A stretch of DNA of 19,418 bases from CAZEZY01 sp964516635 (GTDB lineage: Bacteria > Pseudomonadota > Gammaproteobacteria > Burkholderiales > Burkholderiaceae_C), in NCBI GenBank assembly GCA_964516635.1, contig CAZEZY010000033.1, positions 1 through 19,418 of the forward strand, written 5' to 3'. The first letter of the stretch is position 1; each line of letters opens with the position of its first letter. Below the pieces are notes generated by a model. That model was not told the DNA's origin, ran no database searches, and saw only the letters and a program-made list of their open reading frames with translations. This document shows, one piece after another, positions 1-6,894 of the stretch. The position numbers and the translations under genes are program-made.

Positions 1-1524
1 CAGCTTGGCGGCATGGACTTGCATCAAGTGTGACAAATGCGTCGCCAGCACGGTCTCGGAATCAACCACGGTATAGCCCGCCATTTGGGCGTTTTCCTTC
101 TGCCGCTCGTCAATCCAGTGGGCGGGCAGTCCAAAAGCCGGGTCGGTGGTGGCCGTGCCGATCAGCGGGGTCTTGATGTGGCCGGGGTTGATGGCCAGGT
201 GCTGGCCCGGGAACACCTCGCCCTCACCCACCACCACCCCACGCAGCGTGATGCGGTAGGCGCTGGGGCGAAGTTCCAGGTTGTCACGCACGTGCACAGC
301 CGGTGGCAGGAATCCCACATCCTGCGCAAACTTTTTACGGACCCCCTTGATGCGGGTCAGCAGGTCACCCTGGCGGCTCTTGTCCACCATGGGAATCAGT
401 CGGTAACCCAGTTCCAGCCCCAGCAAGTCCACCGGCTGCAGGTCGTCCCATGAGGCTTCTGCATCGGGCGCGGGCTGGGCGGCAGCCGCAGCGGCCTGCT
501 GCGCCTCAACCTCGGCTGGTGAAGGCTTCTGCTGATTGCGCCAGATCCAGAATGCCACCGACCCGATGAGGAGGGCAAACGTCAGGAACACCACGTGCGG
601 CATGCCTGGCACCACACCGAGCAGGAACAGCACCGACGCGGTCACACCCAGCACCTTGGGCGAATCGAACATCTGGGACACGATCTGATCGCCGAGTTCC
701 TCTTCTTTGCCCACGCGTGACACCACCATGGCAGCGGCCACCGAAATCAGGAGGCCCGGAACCTGAGCCACCAGTGCATCACCCACCGCCAGGGTGATGT
801 AGCTGTCGGCGGCTGCGCCGGCAGACAGGCCGTGCTGCAACATGCCGATGGCAAAACCACCAATGATGTTGATCAGCAGGATGAGGATGCCGGCAATCGC
901 ATCGCCGCGAACGAACTTCGATGCACCATCCATGTTGCCGAAAAAGTCGGCTTCTTCAGCCACTTCCGCACGTCGACGTCTGGCTTCCTTGTCATCGATG
1001 ATGCCGGCATTCAGATCGGCATCGATGGCCATCTGCTTGCCAGGCATCGCATCCAGTGTGAAACGCGCACCGACTTCGGCGATACGTTCCGCACCTTTGG
1101 TGATCACAATGAAGTTGATCACCACCAGAATCAGGAACACGATCACGCCCACGGCAAAGTTGCCACCCACCAGGAAGGTGCCAAAGGCTTCGATCACCGA
1201 GCCGGCGGCGCCCGGGCCGGCATGGCCGTCCATCAACACCACACGGGTGGACGCCACGTTGAGCGAGAGTCGCATCAGCGTGGTCAACAGCAGCACGGCC
1301 GGAAAGGCGGCGAAATCCAGGGCCCGCTTCATGTACGCCGCCACCATCATCACGGTGAGGGCCAGGGCAATGTTCAGGGTGAACAAGATGTCCAGCAGCC
1401 AGGGCGGCAATGGGAGCACCAGCATGGCGAGCACCAGCATCACCAGAATGGGGGCTGCCATGGCGGCCCCCTGGCCGCTTCGATTGCCTAGCCATTTCTG
1501 GGCGGTCTGCATGAACACGTTCAT
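1..1524 (-). CDS. flhA: Flagellar export apparatus protein FlhA (partial, C-terminus outside window)
   Basis: FlhA is the large inner-membrane subunit of the flagellar type III export gate, which couples proton flow to export and docks chaperone-substrate complexes. The first 508 residues are visible. The usual length is about 700, so roughly the last quarter is missing at the window edge. The N-terminal half is strongly hydrophobic (residues about 20-325, consistent with eight membrane helices). It carries the FHIPEP signature around residues 143-176, including KGAERIAEVGARFTLDAMPG, and the conserved RGDAIAG near residue 208. An Ala/Gln/Pro-rich linker at about 330-355 leads into the cytoplasmic domain. 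I chose the ATG at 1524 because it follows a CGGAG ribosome site eight bases upstream and gives a normal FlhA N-terminus. It lies 17 bases after the flhB stop, so the two genes are surely co-transcribed. Confidence 0.97.
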   Translation of the reverse strand, partial: MNVFMQTAQKWLGNRSGQGAAMAAPILVMLVLAMLVLPLPPWLLDILFTLNIALALTVMMVAAYMKRALDFAAFPAVLLLTTLMRLSLNVASTRVVLMDGHAGPGAAGSVIEAFGTFLVGGNFAVGVIVFLILVVINFIVITKGAERIAEVGARFTLDAMPGKQMAIDADLNAGIIDDKEARRRRAEVAEEADFFGNMDGASKFVRGDAIAGILILLINIIGGFAIGMLQHGLSAGAAADSYITLAVGDALVAQVPGLLISVAAAMVVSRVGKEEELGDQIVSQMFDSPKVLGVTASVLFLLGVVPGMPHVVFLTFALLIGSVAFWIWRNQQKPSPAEVEAQQAAAAAAQPAPDAEASWDDLQPVDLLGLELGYRLIPMVDKSRQGDLLTRIKGVRKKFAQDVGFLPPAVHVRDNLELRPSAYRITLRGVVVGEGEVFPGQHLAINPGHIKTPLIGTATTDPAFGLPAHWIDERQKENAQMAGYTVVDSETVLATHLSHLMQVHAAKL

Positions 1525-1541
1525 GGGTACGGCTCCGGGAT

Positions 1542-2699
1542 TCAGGTCGGTTGCGGCGTCGCGGTGCGGCCACGATGCGGATCGAGTTCGACGGGCACGT
1601 CCGGTTCAGGCGGCTGCCCAGGCATCGGCCCCTGCCCTTTCAGGGCGGCACGCAGGCGATACACATAGGCCAGCACCTGGGCCACGGCCGTGAACAGCGC
1701 CGCCGGTACCTGCTGATCGATGTCGGTATGGGCATACAGGGCTCGTGCCAGCATCGGTGATTGCAGCACGGGGACCTGGTTTTTATTCGCCACATCTCGG
1801 ATACGCAGGGCTATCAGGTCCGCGCCTTTTGCAATCACATGCGGGGCGGCCATGGATTTTTCGTCGTACTTGAGGGCCACGGCGTAGTGGGTCGGGTTCA
1901 TCACCACCAGATCGGCAGCAGGTACGCGGCTCACACTGTTGCCCTGGGCAATCTCACGCTGGCGCTGACGCAGCTTGCCCTTGAGTTGCGGATTGCCCTC
2001 GGTTTCCTTGTGCTCGTCCCTCACCTCCTTGAGAGACATCTTCAGCTGGTTCTGGTGAAGGTATTGCTGAAGGGGCACATCGATCAGCGCCACCAACAGC
2101 ACAACCGTCAGCAGGCCACCCACCCCGACCACAAACCAACGCCCCAGCTGACTGAGCGAACTCTCCAACGGTCGCAGCAACAAGGTGCCAAACTCGACCA
2201 TGTGCGCGCTGACAAACACCGACGCCACGATCGCCAGCAGCACCGTGATCACCAGAAGCTTCAGGATTTCGACCAGCTGCTGCTTGGAAAACAGGCGTTT
2301 GAAACCGCTGATCACACCGATCTTCGAGATATCCGGGACCAGCGGTTTGGCACTCCAGGCAAAAGAGCCGACGGCGATCTGCGACAGGCTGACCACAAGG
2401 GCCAGCACAATGCCCAGGGGCAGAAAGAACATCAATGCCTCGGTGGAGGCCAGCACCAGCACCTCGAGAATCAACCCGGGATGGCGAATGAGATCCTGAT
2501 CAAACGACAAAGTGAGGCGCATGGCATGGCGCAGGCGCTCGTATCCCCAGGGAACCAGTACAAACAAAAGCACCATGCCGCCCCCCAGTACCGCCAGGTT
2601 CGACAGGTCTTTGGCACGCGGCACCTGACCGTCTTGCCGGGCCTTTTGCAAGCGCCGGGGTGTGGCGGGCAGGTTCTTTTCTTGGGTGGAGGATTCCAT
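1542..2699 (-). CDS. flhB: Flagellar export apparatus protein FlhB
   Basis: FlhB is the autocleaving substrate-specificity switch of the flagellar export gate. The 385-residue protein has the family layout. A basic N-terminus (ATPRRLQKARQDGQVPRA, from about residue 12) is followed by four hydrophobic segments at about 36-50, 75-110, 143-163 and 185-207. A cytoplasmic domain then carries the cleavage motif NPTH at residues 268-271, followed by YAVALKY; cleavage is expected between Asn268 and Pro269. The C-terminal tail is Pro-rich, as is common. The start at 2699 aligns with the family, though the bases upstream give only a poor Shine-Dalgarno. Translation may therefore depend on readthrough from cheZ or on the two hairpins just upstream. 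flhA follows after 17 bases. Confidence 0.97.
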   Translation of the reverse strand: MESSTQEKNLPATPRRLQKARQDGQVPRAKDLSNLAVLGGGMVLLFVLVPWGYERLRHAMRLTLSFDQDLIRHPGLILEVLVLASTEALMFFLPLGIVLALVVSLSQIAVGSFAWSAKPLVPDISKIGVISGFKRLFSKQQLVEILKLLVITVLLAIVASVFVSAHMVEFGTLLLRPLESSLSQLGRWFVVGVGGLLTVVLLVALIDVPLQQYLHQNQLKMSLKEVRDEHKETEGNPQLKGKLRQRQREIAQGNSVSRVPAADLVVMNPTHYAVALKYDEKSMAAPHVIAKGADLIALRIRDVANKNQVPVLQSPMLARALYAHTDIDQQVPAALFTAVAQVLAYVYRLRAALKGQGPMPGQPPEPDVPVELDPHRGRTATPQPT

Positions 2700-2735
2700 G
2701 GGCGGCGCAACGACTCGTTGACCGCATTGTCTGGC

Positions 2736-2759
2736 TCGGGCAGGATTTCTAAAGCCCGA
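2736..2759 (-). other. Inverted repeat in the cheZ-flhB gap
   Basis: On the minus strand TCGGGC and GCCCGA form a perfect 6-bp stem around a 12-base loop. It lies directly after the stronger hairpin at 2764-2780 and about 37 bases upstream of the flhB start. The loop is long and no U tract follows, so it is unlikely to be a terminator by itself. It could be an RNA processing or translation-control structure for flhB, or chance in GC-rich DNA. Confidence 0.3.
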
Positions 2760-2760
2760 T

Positions 2761-2780
2761 AAAGGCGGGGGATGCCCGCC
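2761..2780 (-). terminator. Hairpin after cheZ, weak or partial terminator
   Basis: On the minus strand, 12 bases after the cheZ stop codon, GGCGGG and CCCGCC form a perfect 6-bp GC stem with a five-base loop. It is followed only by TTTATC, a poor U tract. Full termination here is doubtful because flhB and flhA have no obvious promoter of their own. Attenuation that lowers flhBA expression relative to motAB-cheYZ, or mRNA stabilisation, is the more reasonable reading. Confidence 0.4.
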
Positions 2781-2792
2781 AGTTCACAACGA

Positions 2793-3446
2793 TCAGAAAC
2801 CCAGGCTGGACAGCAGATCGTCGACGTCCTGCTGGCTCTTGACGACATCGTTCCGGCCCTCGGGATTGACCACCGGCCCTAAAAGGGGTTCCCGGCCTGG
2901 CGCATCGGATGAGGGGCTGGCCTCGGCAGCATTGCCTCGGGTGTCAGGCTGCAAGGCATGAGGCGCGGCCTCCAGCAACAGTTGCAGCAGTTGTTCCTCG
3001 ATGGTGGCAGCCAGAATCACGACTTTGCGGATCACCTGACCCGTCAGGTCATGAAAATCCTGGGCCATCATGATCTCGGTCAGGTGGGCGTCGGTCCGCT
3101 CGGTGCTCTGCTGGATCTTTTCGGTCCACTCCACCAGTTCGGGCATGGCCCACTTCAGCCCGGGTACTCCCCGAATGGTATCCACGAGTTGCTGGCTGTT
3201 GACTCGAACGGCGTCCTGCTCGGCCTTGGCCTCGTCCACGCGGTTCAGCACCTTTTCTGCGGCCTCACCCGTCAGGCGAGCAATGTATTCCAGACGGGAT
3301 CGGGCATCGGGCAGTTCCTGTACCGTATCGTGGAGAACCGGGGCATAACCGAGTTCCTGAAGCGCATCATGCAACTGCCGGGTGATGGAGCCCAGGCGGT
3401 TGTAGACGTCGGCAGGGGGCTGTGAGGGGGGATGGTCGCTGCTCAT
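2793..3446 (-). CDS. cheZ: Chemotaxis protein phosphatase CheZ
   Basis: CheZ dephosphorylates CheY-P in the cytoplasm and so ends the motor-switching signal. The 217-residue protein matches the family in length and layout. A long helical hairpin carries the catalytic motif QDFHDLTGQ at residues 129-137; Asp133 and Gln137 correspond to Asp143 and Gln147 of the E. coli enzyme. A variable Pro/Ser/Gly-rich linker (about 165-200) follows. The CheY-binding C-terminal peptide DDLLSSLGF completes the protein. The ATG at 3446 has a good ribosome site (GAGG, five bases upstream) and lies 13 bases after the cheY stop, so the kinase target and its phosphatase are made together. Confidence 0.97.
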   Translation of the reverse strand: MSSDHPPSQPPADVYNRLGSITRQLHDALQELGYAPVLHDTVQELPDARSRLEYIARLTGEAAEKVLNRVDEAKAEQDAVRVNSQQLVDTIRGVPGLKWAMPELVEWTEKIQQSTERTDAHLTEIMMAQDFHDLTGQVIRKVVILAATIEEQLLQLLLEAAPHALQPDTRGNAAEASPSSDAPGREPLLGPVVNPEGRNDVVKSQQDVDDLLSSLGF

Positions 3447-3459
3447 GCCAACCTCGGGA

Positions 3460-3843
3460 TCACCAGCCCATTTTCTTGAAAATGTTGGCGAGTTTCTCTT
3501 CCAGTGTGGCTTTGGTGAATGGCTTGACGATGTAACCGGCAGCCCCGCCCTGTGCGGCGGCGATGATGTCTTCCTTGCGGGCCTCTGCAGTCACCATGAG
3601 TACCGGAATGTGCTTCAGCTTGTCGTCGGCCTTGATCTGGTTCAGCAGTTCAAAGCCATTCATGTTGGGCATGTTGATATCGCTGACGACAAAGTCGAAT
3701 TTTCCGTTGCGAAGCTTGTGCAACGCTGCCACGCCGTCCTCCGCTTCATCAGCGTCGGGATGACCTATTTCCTTCAGCAGATTGCGCACAATGCGGCGCA
3801 TGGTTGAGAAGTCGTCAACGATCAGGAAGCGTAAATCGGGCAT
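3460..3843 (-). CDS. cheY: Chemotaxis response regulator CheY
   Basis: CheY is a single-domain receiver that, once phosphorylated by CheA, binds the FliM/FliN switch and changes rotation direction. The 127-residue product has the full active site: acidic pair Asp10/Asp11, phospho-acceptor Asp55 (VVSDINMPN), Thr85 (VLMVTAEAR), Tyr104 and Lys107 (YIVKPF). All are offset by two from E. coli numbering. The reading frame stays open upstream to 4029, but that extension overlaps motB and does not resemble CheY. MPDLRFLIVDD is the normal N-terminus, so the ATG at 3843 is chosen. The ribosome site in front of it is weak. The 52-base gap after motB shows no clear promoter. Confidence 0.97.
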   Translation of the reverse strand: MPDLRFLIVDDFSTMRRIVRNLLKEIGHPDADEAEDGVAALHKLRNGKFDFVVSDINMPNMNGFELLNQIKADDKLKHIPVLMVTAEARKEDIIAAAQGGAAGYIVKPFTKATLEEKLANIFKKMGW

Positions 3844-3895
3844 GGAAGGGAACTCGAAAAATAATGAACAAGTGTAAGGGTTGTAACCGGCTTGA

Positions 3896-4867
3896 TCATG
3901 GGGTGGAGCCCTGATTCCCTGAGGGCAGACCTGACTGGGTTTGTCCCGGCAAGATGGATGCAGGCAACTGTCCATCGGTCGTTGTGGTGGACATCCGGTA
4001 ACCTTCGGACATCCGCTCTTCAGCCTCACGGGTCATCACCAGGATGCTGATGCGCCGGTTGACAGGGTCAAATGGACGGTCTGCCAGAAGAGGCTGGCTG
4101 GAACCCATGCCAACCACTCGGGCCATCTTCCCATCTGGCAGACCGGCTGCCACCAGTTCACGACGGGTCGCATTGGCCCTGTCTGATGACAGCTCCCAGT
4201 TGCTGTAGCCCCGTGCACCGCTGCCGTAGGGGGTCGCATCGGTGTGTCCTGAAAGCGAAATTCGGTTCTCAACCTCGGCCAGGGTGGCGCCGATCTCCCG
4301 GAGAATGGCCTGCATGTACGGGCGGACCAGCGCACTGCCCACATCGAACATGGCCCGATTCTGATCGTCAACGATCTGGATATTCAGACCATCCTGCACC
4401 ATCTCTATGCGAATCTGGTCGCGGAACTCCGTCAACAGCAGGTTGGCGTTGATGGCGGTCTCCACCTTTTCACGCAATCGCTGAATCTTTTCGCGGTCAA
4501 GCCGCATGGCTTCCTGACGGATCACCTGCGCAGCCAGTTCTCGGGTGGCGATTTCCACATCGCCGCGCGCCACTTCACCGGTGGTACGGGACAGGTCATC
4601 GCCGCCACCGGGCAAGATGCTGGTACTGGCTCCGCTACCGGTCCCACCCAGAAGGGAAACCATCAATGGCTGGCTGAAAAAATCCGAAATGCCCTTGCGG
4701 TCGGCCTCGGTGGTGGAACCCAGCAGCCACATGAGCAGAAAAAAGGCCATCATGGCCGTCACAAAATCGGCGTAAGCAATTTTCCATGCGCCACCATGCG
4801 CACCATGCCCGCCTTTCTTCACGCGCTTGATGATGATGGGTTGCAGCGGTTTTCCGGAAGCAGCCAT
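3896..4867 (-). CDS. motB: Flagellar motor stator protein MotB
   Basis: MotB forms the proton channel of the stator with MotA and anchors it to peptidoglycan. The 323-residue protein starts with a basic cytoplasmic tail and one membrane helix (about 29-50) carrying the proton-binding Asp34 in AYADFVTAMMAF (Asp32 in E. coli). The plug and linker region follows. An OmpA-like peptidoglycan-binding domain spans about 150-280, with SGHTD (206-210), ELSSDRA (225-231) and NRRI (270-273). The last 40 residues are Ser/Thr/Gly/Pro-rich and probably disordered. The gene begins 17 bases after motA, as expected for a two-gene stator unit. Confidence 0.97.
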   Translation of the reverse strand: MAASGKPLQPIIIKRVKKGGHGAHGGAWKIAYADFVTAMMAFFLLMWLLGSTTEADRKGISDFFSQPLMVSLLGGTGSGASTSILPGGGDDLSRTTGEVARGDVEIATRELAAQVIRQEAMRLDREKIQRLREKVETAINANLLLTEFRDQIRIEMVQDGLNIQIVDDQNRAMFDVGSALVRPYMQAILREIGATLAEVENRISLSGHTDATPYGSGARGYSNWELSSDRANATRRELVAAGLPDGKMARVVGMGSSQPLLADRPFDPVNRRISILVMTREAEERMSEGYRMSTTTTDGQLPASILPGQTQSGLPSGNQGSTP

Positions 4868-4884
4868 GATCGAAGGTATCCGAC

Positions 4885-5745
4885 TTATTTCTTGGTCTTG
4901 ACGTGACCTTCAAGCTCGATAAACGTGGGACGTTCAGTGGAATACAGCACTTTGCGGCCAAATTCGATCGCCGTCATGGGCGCATAACCCTGCATGCTGG
5001 CCAGCAAAGTGGTCTTGATGCACTGCAATTCTTTGGTTCCCTCGTCCATCTTTTGTTCTAGAAGCCCAGCCAGGGGTTCAACGATGGCATAAGCCAAAAA
5101 AATGCCCAGGAAAGTCCCTACCAAGGCAGCACCAATCTTGCCACCAAGCACCTCGGGAGGCGCCCCCACCGATGCCATCGTCTTGATAACACCCAGCACA
5201 GCGGCCACGATTCCAAATGCAGGCAAAGCCCCTGCAAGACGGGTGAATGCCGCAACGGTCTGGTGCTCTTCCTGATGATGGGTTTCGATCTCGCTGTCCA
5301 TGAGAGCCTCGATTTCATGCGCATTCAGGTTGCCGGAAACCATCATGCGAAGGTAATCGGTGATGAACTCGACAACATGGTGGTCGGTGCCCACAGCGGG
5401 ATACTTCTGAAACAGGGGCGAAGCCTCCGGATTTTCGACATCGCTCTCAATGGCCATCAAGCCTTCTTTTCGGGCTTTTTGCAGGATTTCGTACAGCAAC
5501 GCCAAGAGTTCCATGTAACGGGCCTTGGTGTATTTGCTGCTTTTCATGGCCTTGCCAAAACCACCCAAGGCTTTTTTCAGCACCTTGGCTTGGTTATTGA
5601 CCGCAAAGGCTCCCATGGCACCGCCCAGAATGATAAAGGTCTCGATCGGCAATGCCTTGAGGATGATCCCCATGTTGCCGCCCGCCATGATGTAGCCGCC
5701 GAAAACGCAAACCAGCGCGACGACATAACCAATGATCATCTGCAT
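4885..5745 (-). CDS. motA: Flagellar motor stator protein MotA
   Basis: MotA is the multi-spanning stator subunit that presses on FliG to produce torque. The 286-residue product has four hydrophobic segments: about 3-21, 33-50, 169-191 and 202-224. The cytoplasmic loop contains Arg92 and Glu100, at the positions of E. coli Arg90 and Glu98. The channel prolines are Pro175 (ALPAFGIV) and Pro224 (IVEPLAG). The offset of two from E. coli is constant along the protein. ATG at 5745 is preferred to the in-frame ATG at 5739 because AAGGGG lies ten bases upstream of the first. This is the first gene of the motility block and sits directly behind a sigma-28-type promoter. Confidence 0.97.
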   Translation of the reverse strand: MQMIIGYVVALVCVFGGYIMAGGNMGIILKALPIETFIILGGAMGAFAVNNQAKVLKKALGGFGKAMKSSKYTKARYMELLALLYEILQKARKEGLMAIESDVENPEASPLFQKYPAVGTDHHVVEFITDYLRMMVSGNLNAHEIEALMDSEIETHHQEEHQTVAAFTRLAGALPAFGIVAAVLGVIKTMASVGAPPEVLGGKIGAALVGTFLGIFLAYAIVEPLAGLLEQKMDEGTKELQCIKTTLLASMQGYAPMTAIEFGRKVLYSTERPTFIELEGHVKTKK

Positions 5746-5778
5746 GTATGTTCGACCCCTTGAAGAACAGTAACTCCA

Positions 5779-5805
5779 TTATCGGCAGGATGGCCAATGG
5801 CTGGA
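5779..5805 (-). promoter_or_regulatory. Sigma-28 (FliA) class III flagellar promoter for motA
   Basis: On the minus strand the sequence reads TCCA, 15 bases, then GCCGATAA. The -10 element is identical to the FliA consensus GCCGATAA, and the spacing to the -35 box is exactly that of TAAA-N15-GCCGATAA. The -35 box matches only two of four bases. Transcription would start near 5772, giving a leader of about 27 bases that contains the motA ribosome site. This predicts that motA-motB-cheY-cheZ, and perhaps flhBA, are late flagellar genes separate from the yqj genes upstream. Confidence 0.75.
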
Positions 5806-5827
5806 TAGTCGGGCACCCGTCGATGCA

Positions 5828-6121
5828 TTATCGATGCTCACTCCGCCAAAGCTTGCGCCAGCGCAAGAAGGAGCGCCAAAACCGCCAGCCTGTCCACGCC
5901 CAACGCAAAGCCGACCGGGGTCGTCGCAGCAACACGGTGGCGGCCATCAGTGCAAAAACCCAGGGATTGCGGCGCACCCATCGACCAGTGCTCAAGGCCG
6001 TTTCGGCCATCACCATCAGGGGCTGAACGGCCTGCGCATGAACAGCCAGGCGGTCTCGCAAGAGGGTTGATCGCTGCTGAAGTTGAGATCTGCGAACCCA
6101 GAATTGCTGAGTGGCGTTCAT
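5828..6121 (-). CDS. yqjK: YqjK-like small membrane-associated protein
   Basis: This is a basic 97-residue protein. Its N-terminal part is helical and rich in Gln and Arg (residues 1-40). A short hydrophobic stretch around residues 53-65 (PWVFALMAATVLL) follows, then a very Arg/Trp-rich tail. The composition and shape recall E. coli YqjK, which also lies last in a yqjD-yqjE-yqjK set; the identification rests largely on this context. No biochemical role is established for the family. The ATG overlaps the yqjE stop by four bases (ATGA), indicating coupled translation. The gene ends 82 bases before motA. Confidence 0.75.
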   Translation of the reverse strand: MNATQQFWVRRSQLQQRSTLLRDRLAVHAQAVQPLMVMAETALSTGRWVRRNPWVFALMAATVLLRRPRSALRWAWTGWRFWRSFLRWRKLWRSEHR

Positions 6122-6519
6122 GATTTCAATCGTTCGACATCCTGCCCCAACTCGTGTACCGTCGCTTCAAACCACCTGAGGGACTCTCGCATCTTTCGCT
6201 TCAACCACCAGAACCCCACCACAGCGAGCGTGATGAAGATCACAGAGAAAACCGTCAGGGCAAGAATTCGGTGCGTATCCCACAGGAGCACGGTCAGCAA
6301 TACCGACAAAAAGGCCAAGCCGAGACACCCCAAAAAGGCAACGGCCAGTGCCAGCGCCATGATATGCGCCAATTGGTGGGCATGGTGGGCAACTTCCAGA
6401 CCCAGCAATTCGAGACGGACGCGCAGAAGCTCAAGGCCATCATGAAACCAGCCTTTGATCCCAGCAACCAGGGGTTCAGCCTTTGGGGGCGGCTCGGAAC
6501 TGGTAGAGCCTCGGTCCAT
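6118..6519 (-). CDS. yqjE: YqjE-like phage-holin-superfamily (DUF1469 type) inner-membrane protein
   Basis: The 133-residue protein has a short N-terminal cytoplasmic part with an amphipathic helix (LELLRVRLELLGLEVAHHA, from about residue 28). Two membrane segments follow at about 52-79 and 84-106, then a charged C-terminal helix. This is the layout of the YqjE / putative holin-X family, whose members are usually found beside DUF883 proteins. The family name reflects topology; there is no sign that this is a lytic holin or that a prophage is present. The start at 6519 has GAGG five bases upstream and lies 19 bases after the yqjD stop. Confidence 0.85.
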   Translation of the reverse strand: MDRGSTSSEPPPKAEPLVAGIKGWFHDGLELLRVRLELLGLEVAHHAHQLAHIMALALAVAFLGCLGLAFLSVLLTVLLWDTHRILALTVFSVIFITLAVVGFWWLKRKMRESLRWFEATVHELGQDVERLKS

Positions 6520-6538
6520 CTCGACCTCGTCGGGCCGG

Positions 6539-6850
6539 TCAGCGACGGCTGATCAGCAGACCGACGATCAGACCGGCACCGGCCGCAATGCCGATGGATT
6601 TCCAGGGGTTCTCGTGAACGTAGTGGTCGGTGGCTTTGGCCACCTCACGGGTCTTCACCAGCAGGGCGTCCTCCAGATCACCCAGCTTGTGACGGGCGTT
6701 GCGGAGGTTGTCCTGCATGCGCTCACGCAGTTCAGTGATCCGCTCACCGGTGTGAGAAGCCGTTTCCGCCAGCAACTCCTCGGCATCGGCGATCACGAGC
6801 TTGAGGTCTGCCACCAGTTTGTCCTTGGGGGGTTGCGCTTGATCAGTCAT
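6539..6850 (-). CDS. yqjD: YqjD/ElaB-family (DUF883) tail-anchored protein
   Basis: The 103-residue protein has a charged helical N-terminal region (about 8-75) and one C-terminal membrane helix in the family-typical context HENPWKSIGIAAGAG, followed by LIVGLLISRR. This is the DUF883 signature. E. coli YqjD and ElaB are inner-membrane tail-anchored proteins that bind ribosomes in stationary phase; the same role here is inferred from the family only. The ATG at 6850 follows a good ribosome site (GGGAGAA, four bases upstream). It is the first gene of a compact three-gene unit with yqjE and yqjK and starts 44 bases after aspS. Confidence 0.9.
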   Translation of the reverse strand: MTDQAQPPKDKLVADLKLVIADAEELLAETASHTGERITELRERMQDNLRNARHKLGDLEDALLVKTREVAKATDHYVHENPWKSIGIAAGAGLIVGLLISRR

Positions 6851-6877
6851 GATGTTCTCCCGGTAAATGACAAAGAC

Positions 6878-6886
6878 ACTATATCA
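6878..6886 (-). promoter_or_regulatory. Possible extended -10 promoter for yqjDEK
   Basis: On the minus strand TGATATAGT fits an extended -10 element (TG, one base, then TATAGT, five of six to TATAAT). Transcription would begin near 6871, about 20 bases before the yqjD ATG, leaving room for its ribosome site. At the usual distance upstream the bases are GCCAGC, which is not a -35 box. The extended -10 would have to compensate. The proposal rests on the motif and its position only. Confidence 0.5.
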
Positions 6887-6894
6887 GCAGACCA

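Noticed and set aside
2750..2765. Plus-strand CCGATAA resembling a sigma-28 -10 box after cheZ
   Set aside because: No TAAA lies at the required spacing, and it would drive antisense transcription into cheZ. Probably chance within the hairpin region.
3844..4029. N-terminal extension of cheY by 62 residues
   Set aside because: It overlaps motB, has no similarity to receivers, and MPDLRFLIVDD is the normal CheY start.
5821..5838. Short direct repeat of GCATCGA around the yqjK stop as an operator
   Set aside because: Seven bases repeated once, partly coding; too little to support a binding site.
6118..6519. Holin-superfamily gene as a sign of a prophage
   Set aside because: It is the chromosomal YqjE type, sits in the usual yqjD-yqjE-yqjK order, and no other phage genes are present.
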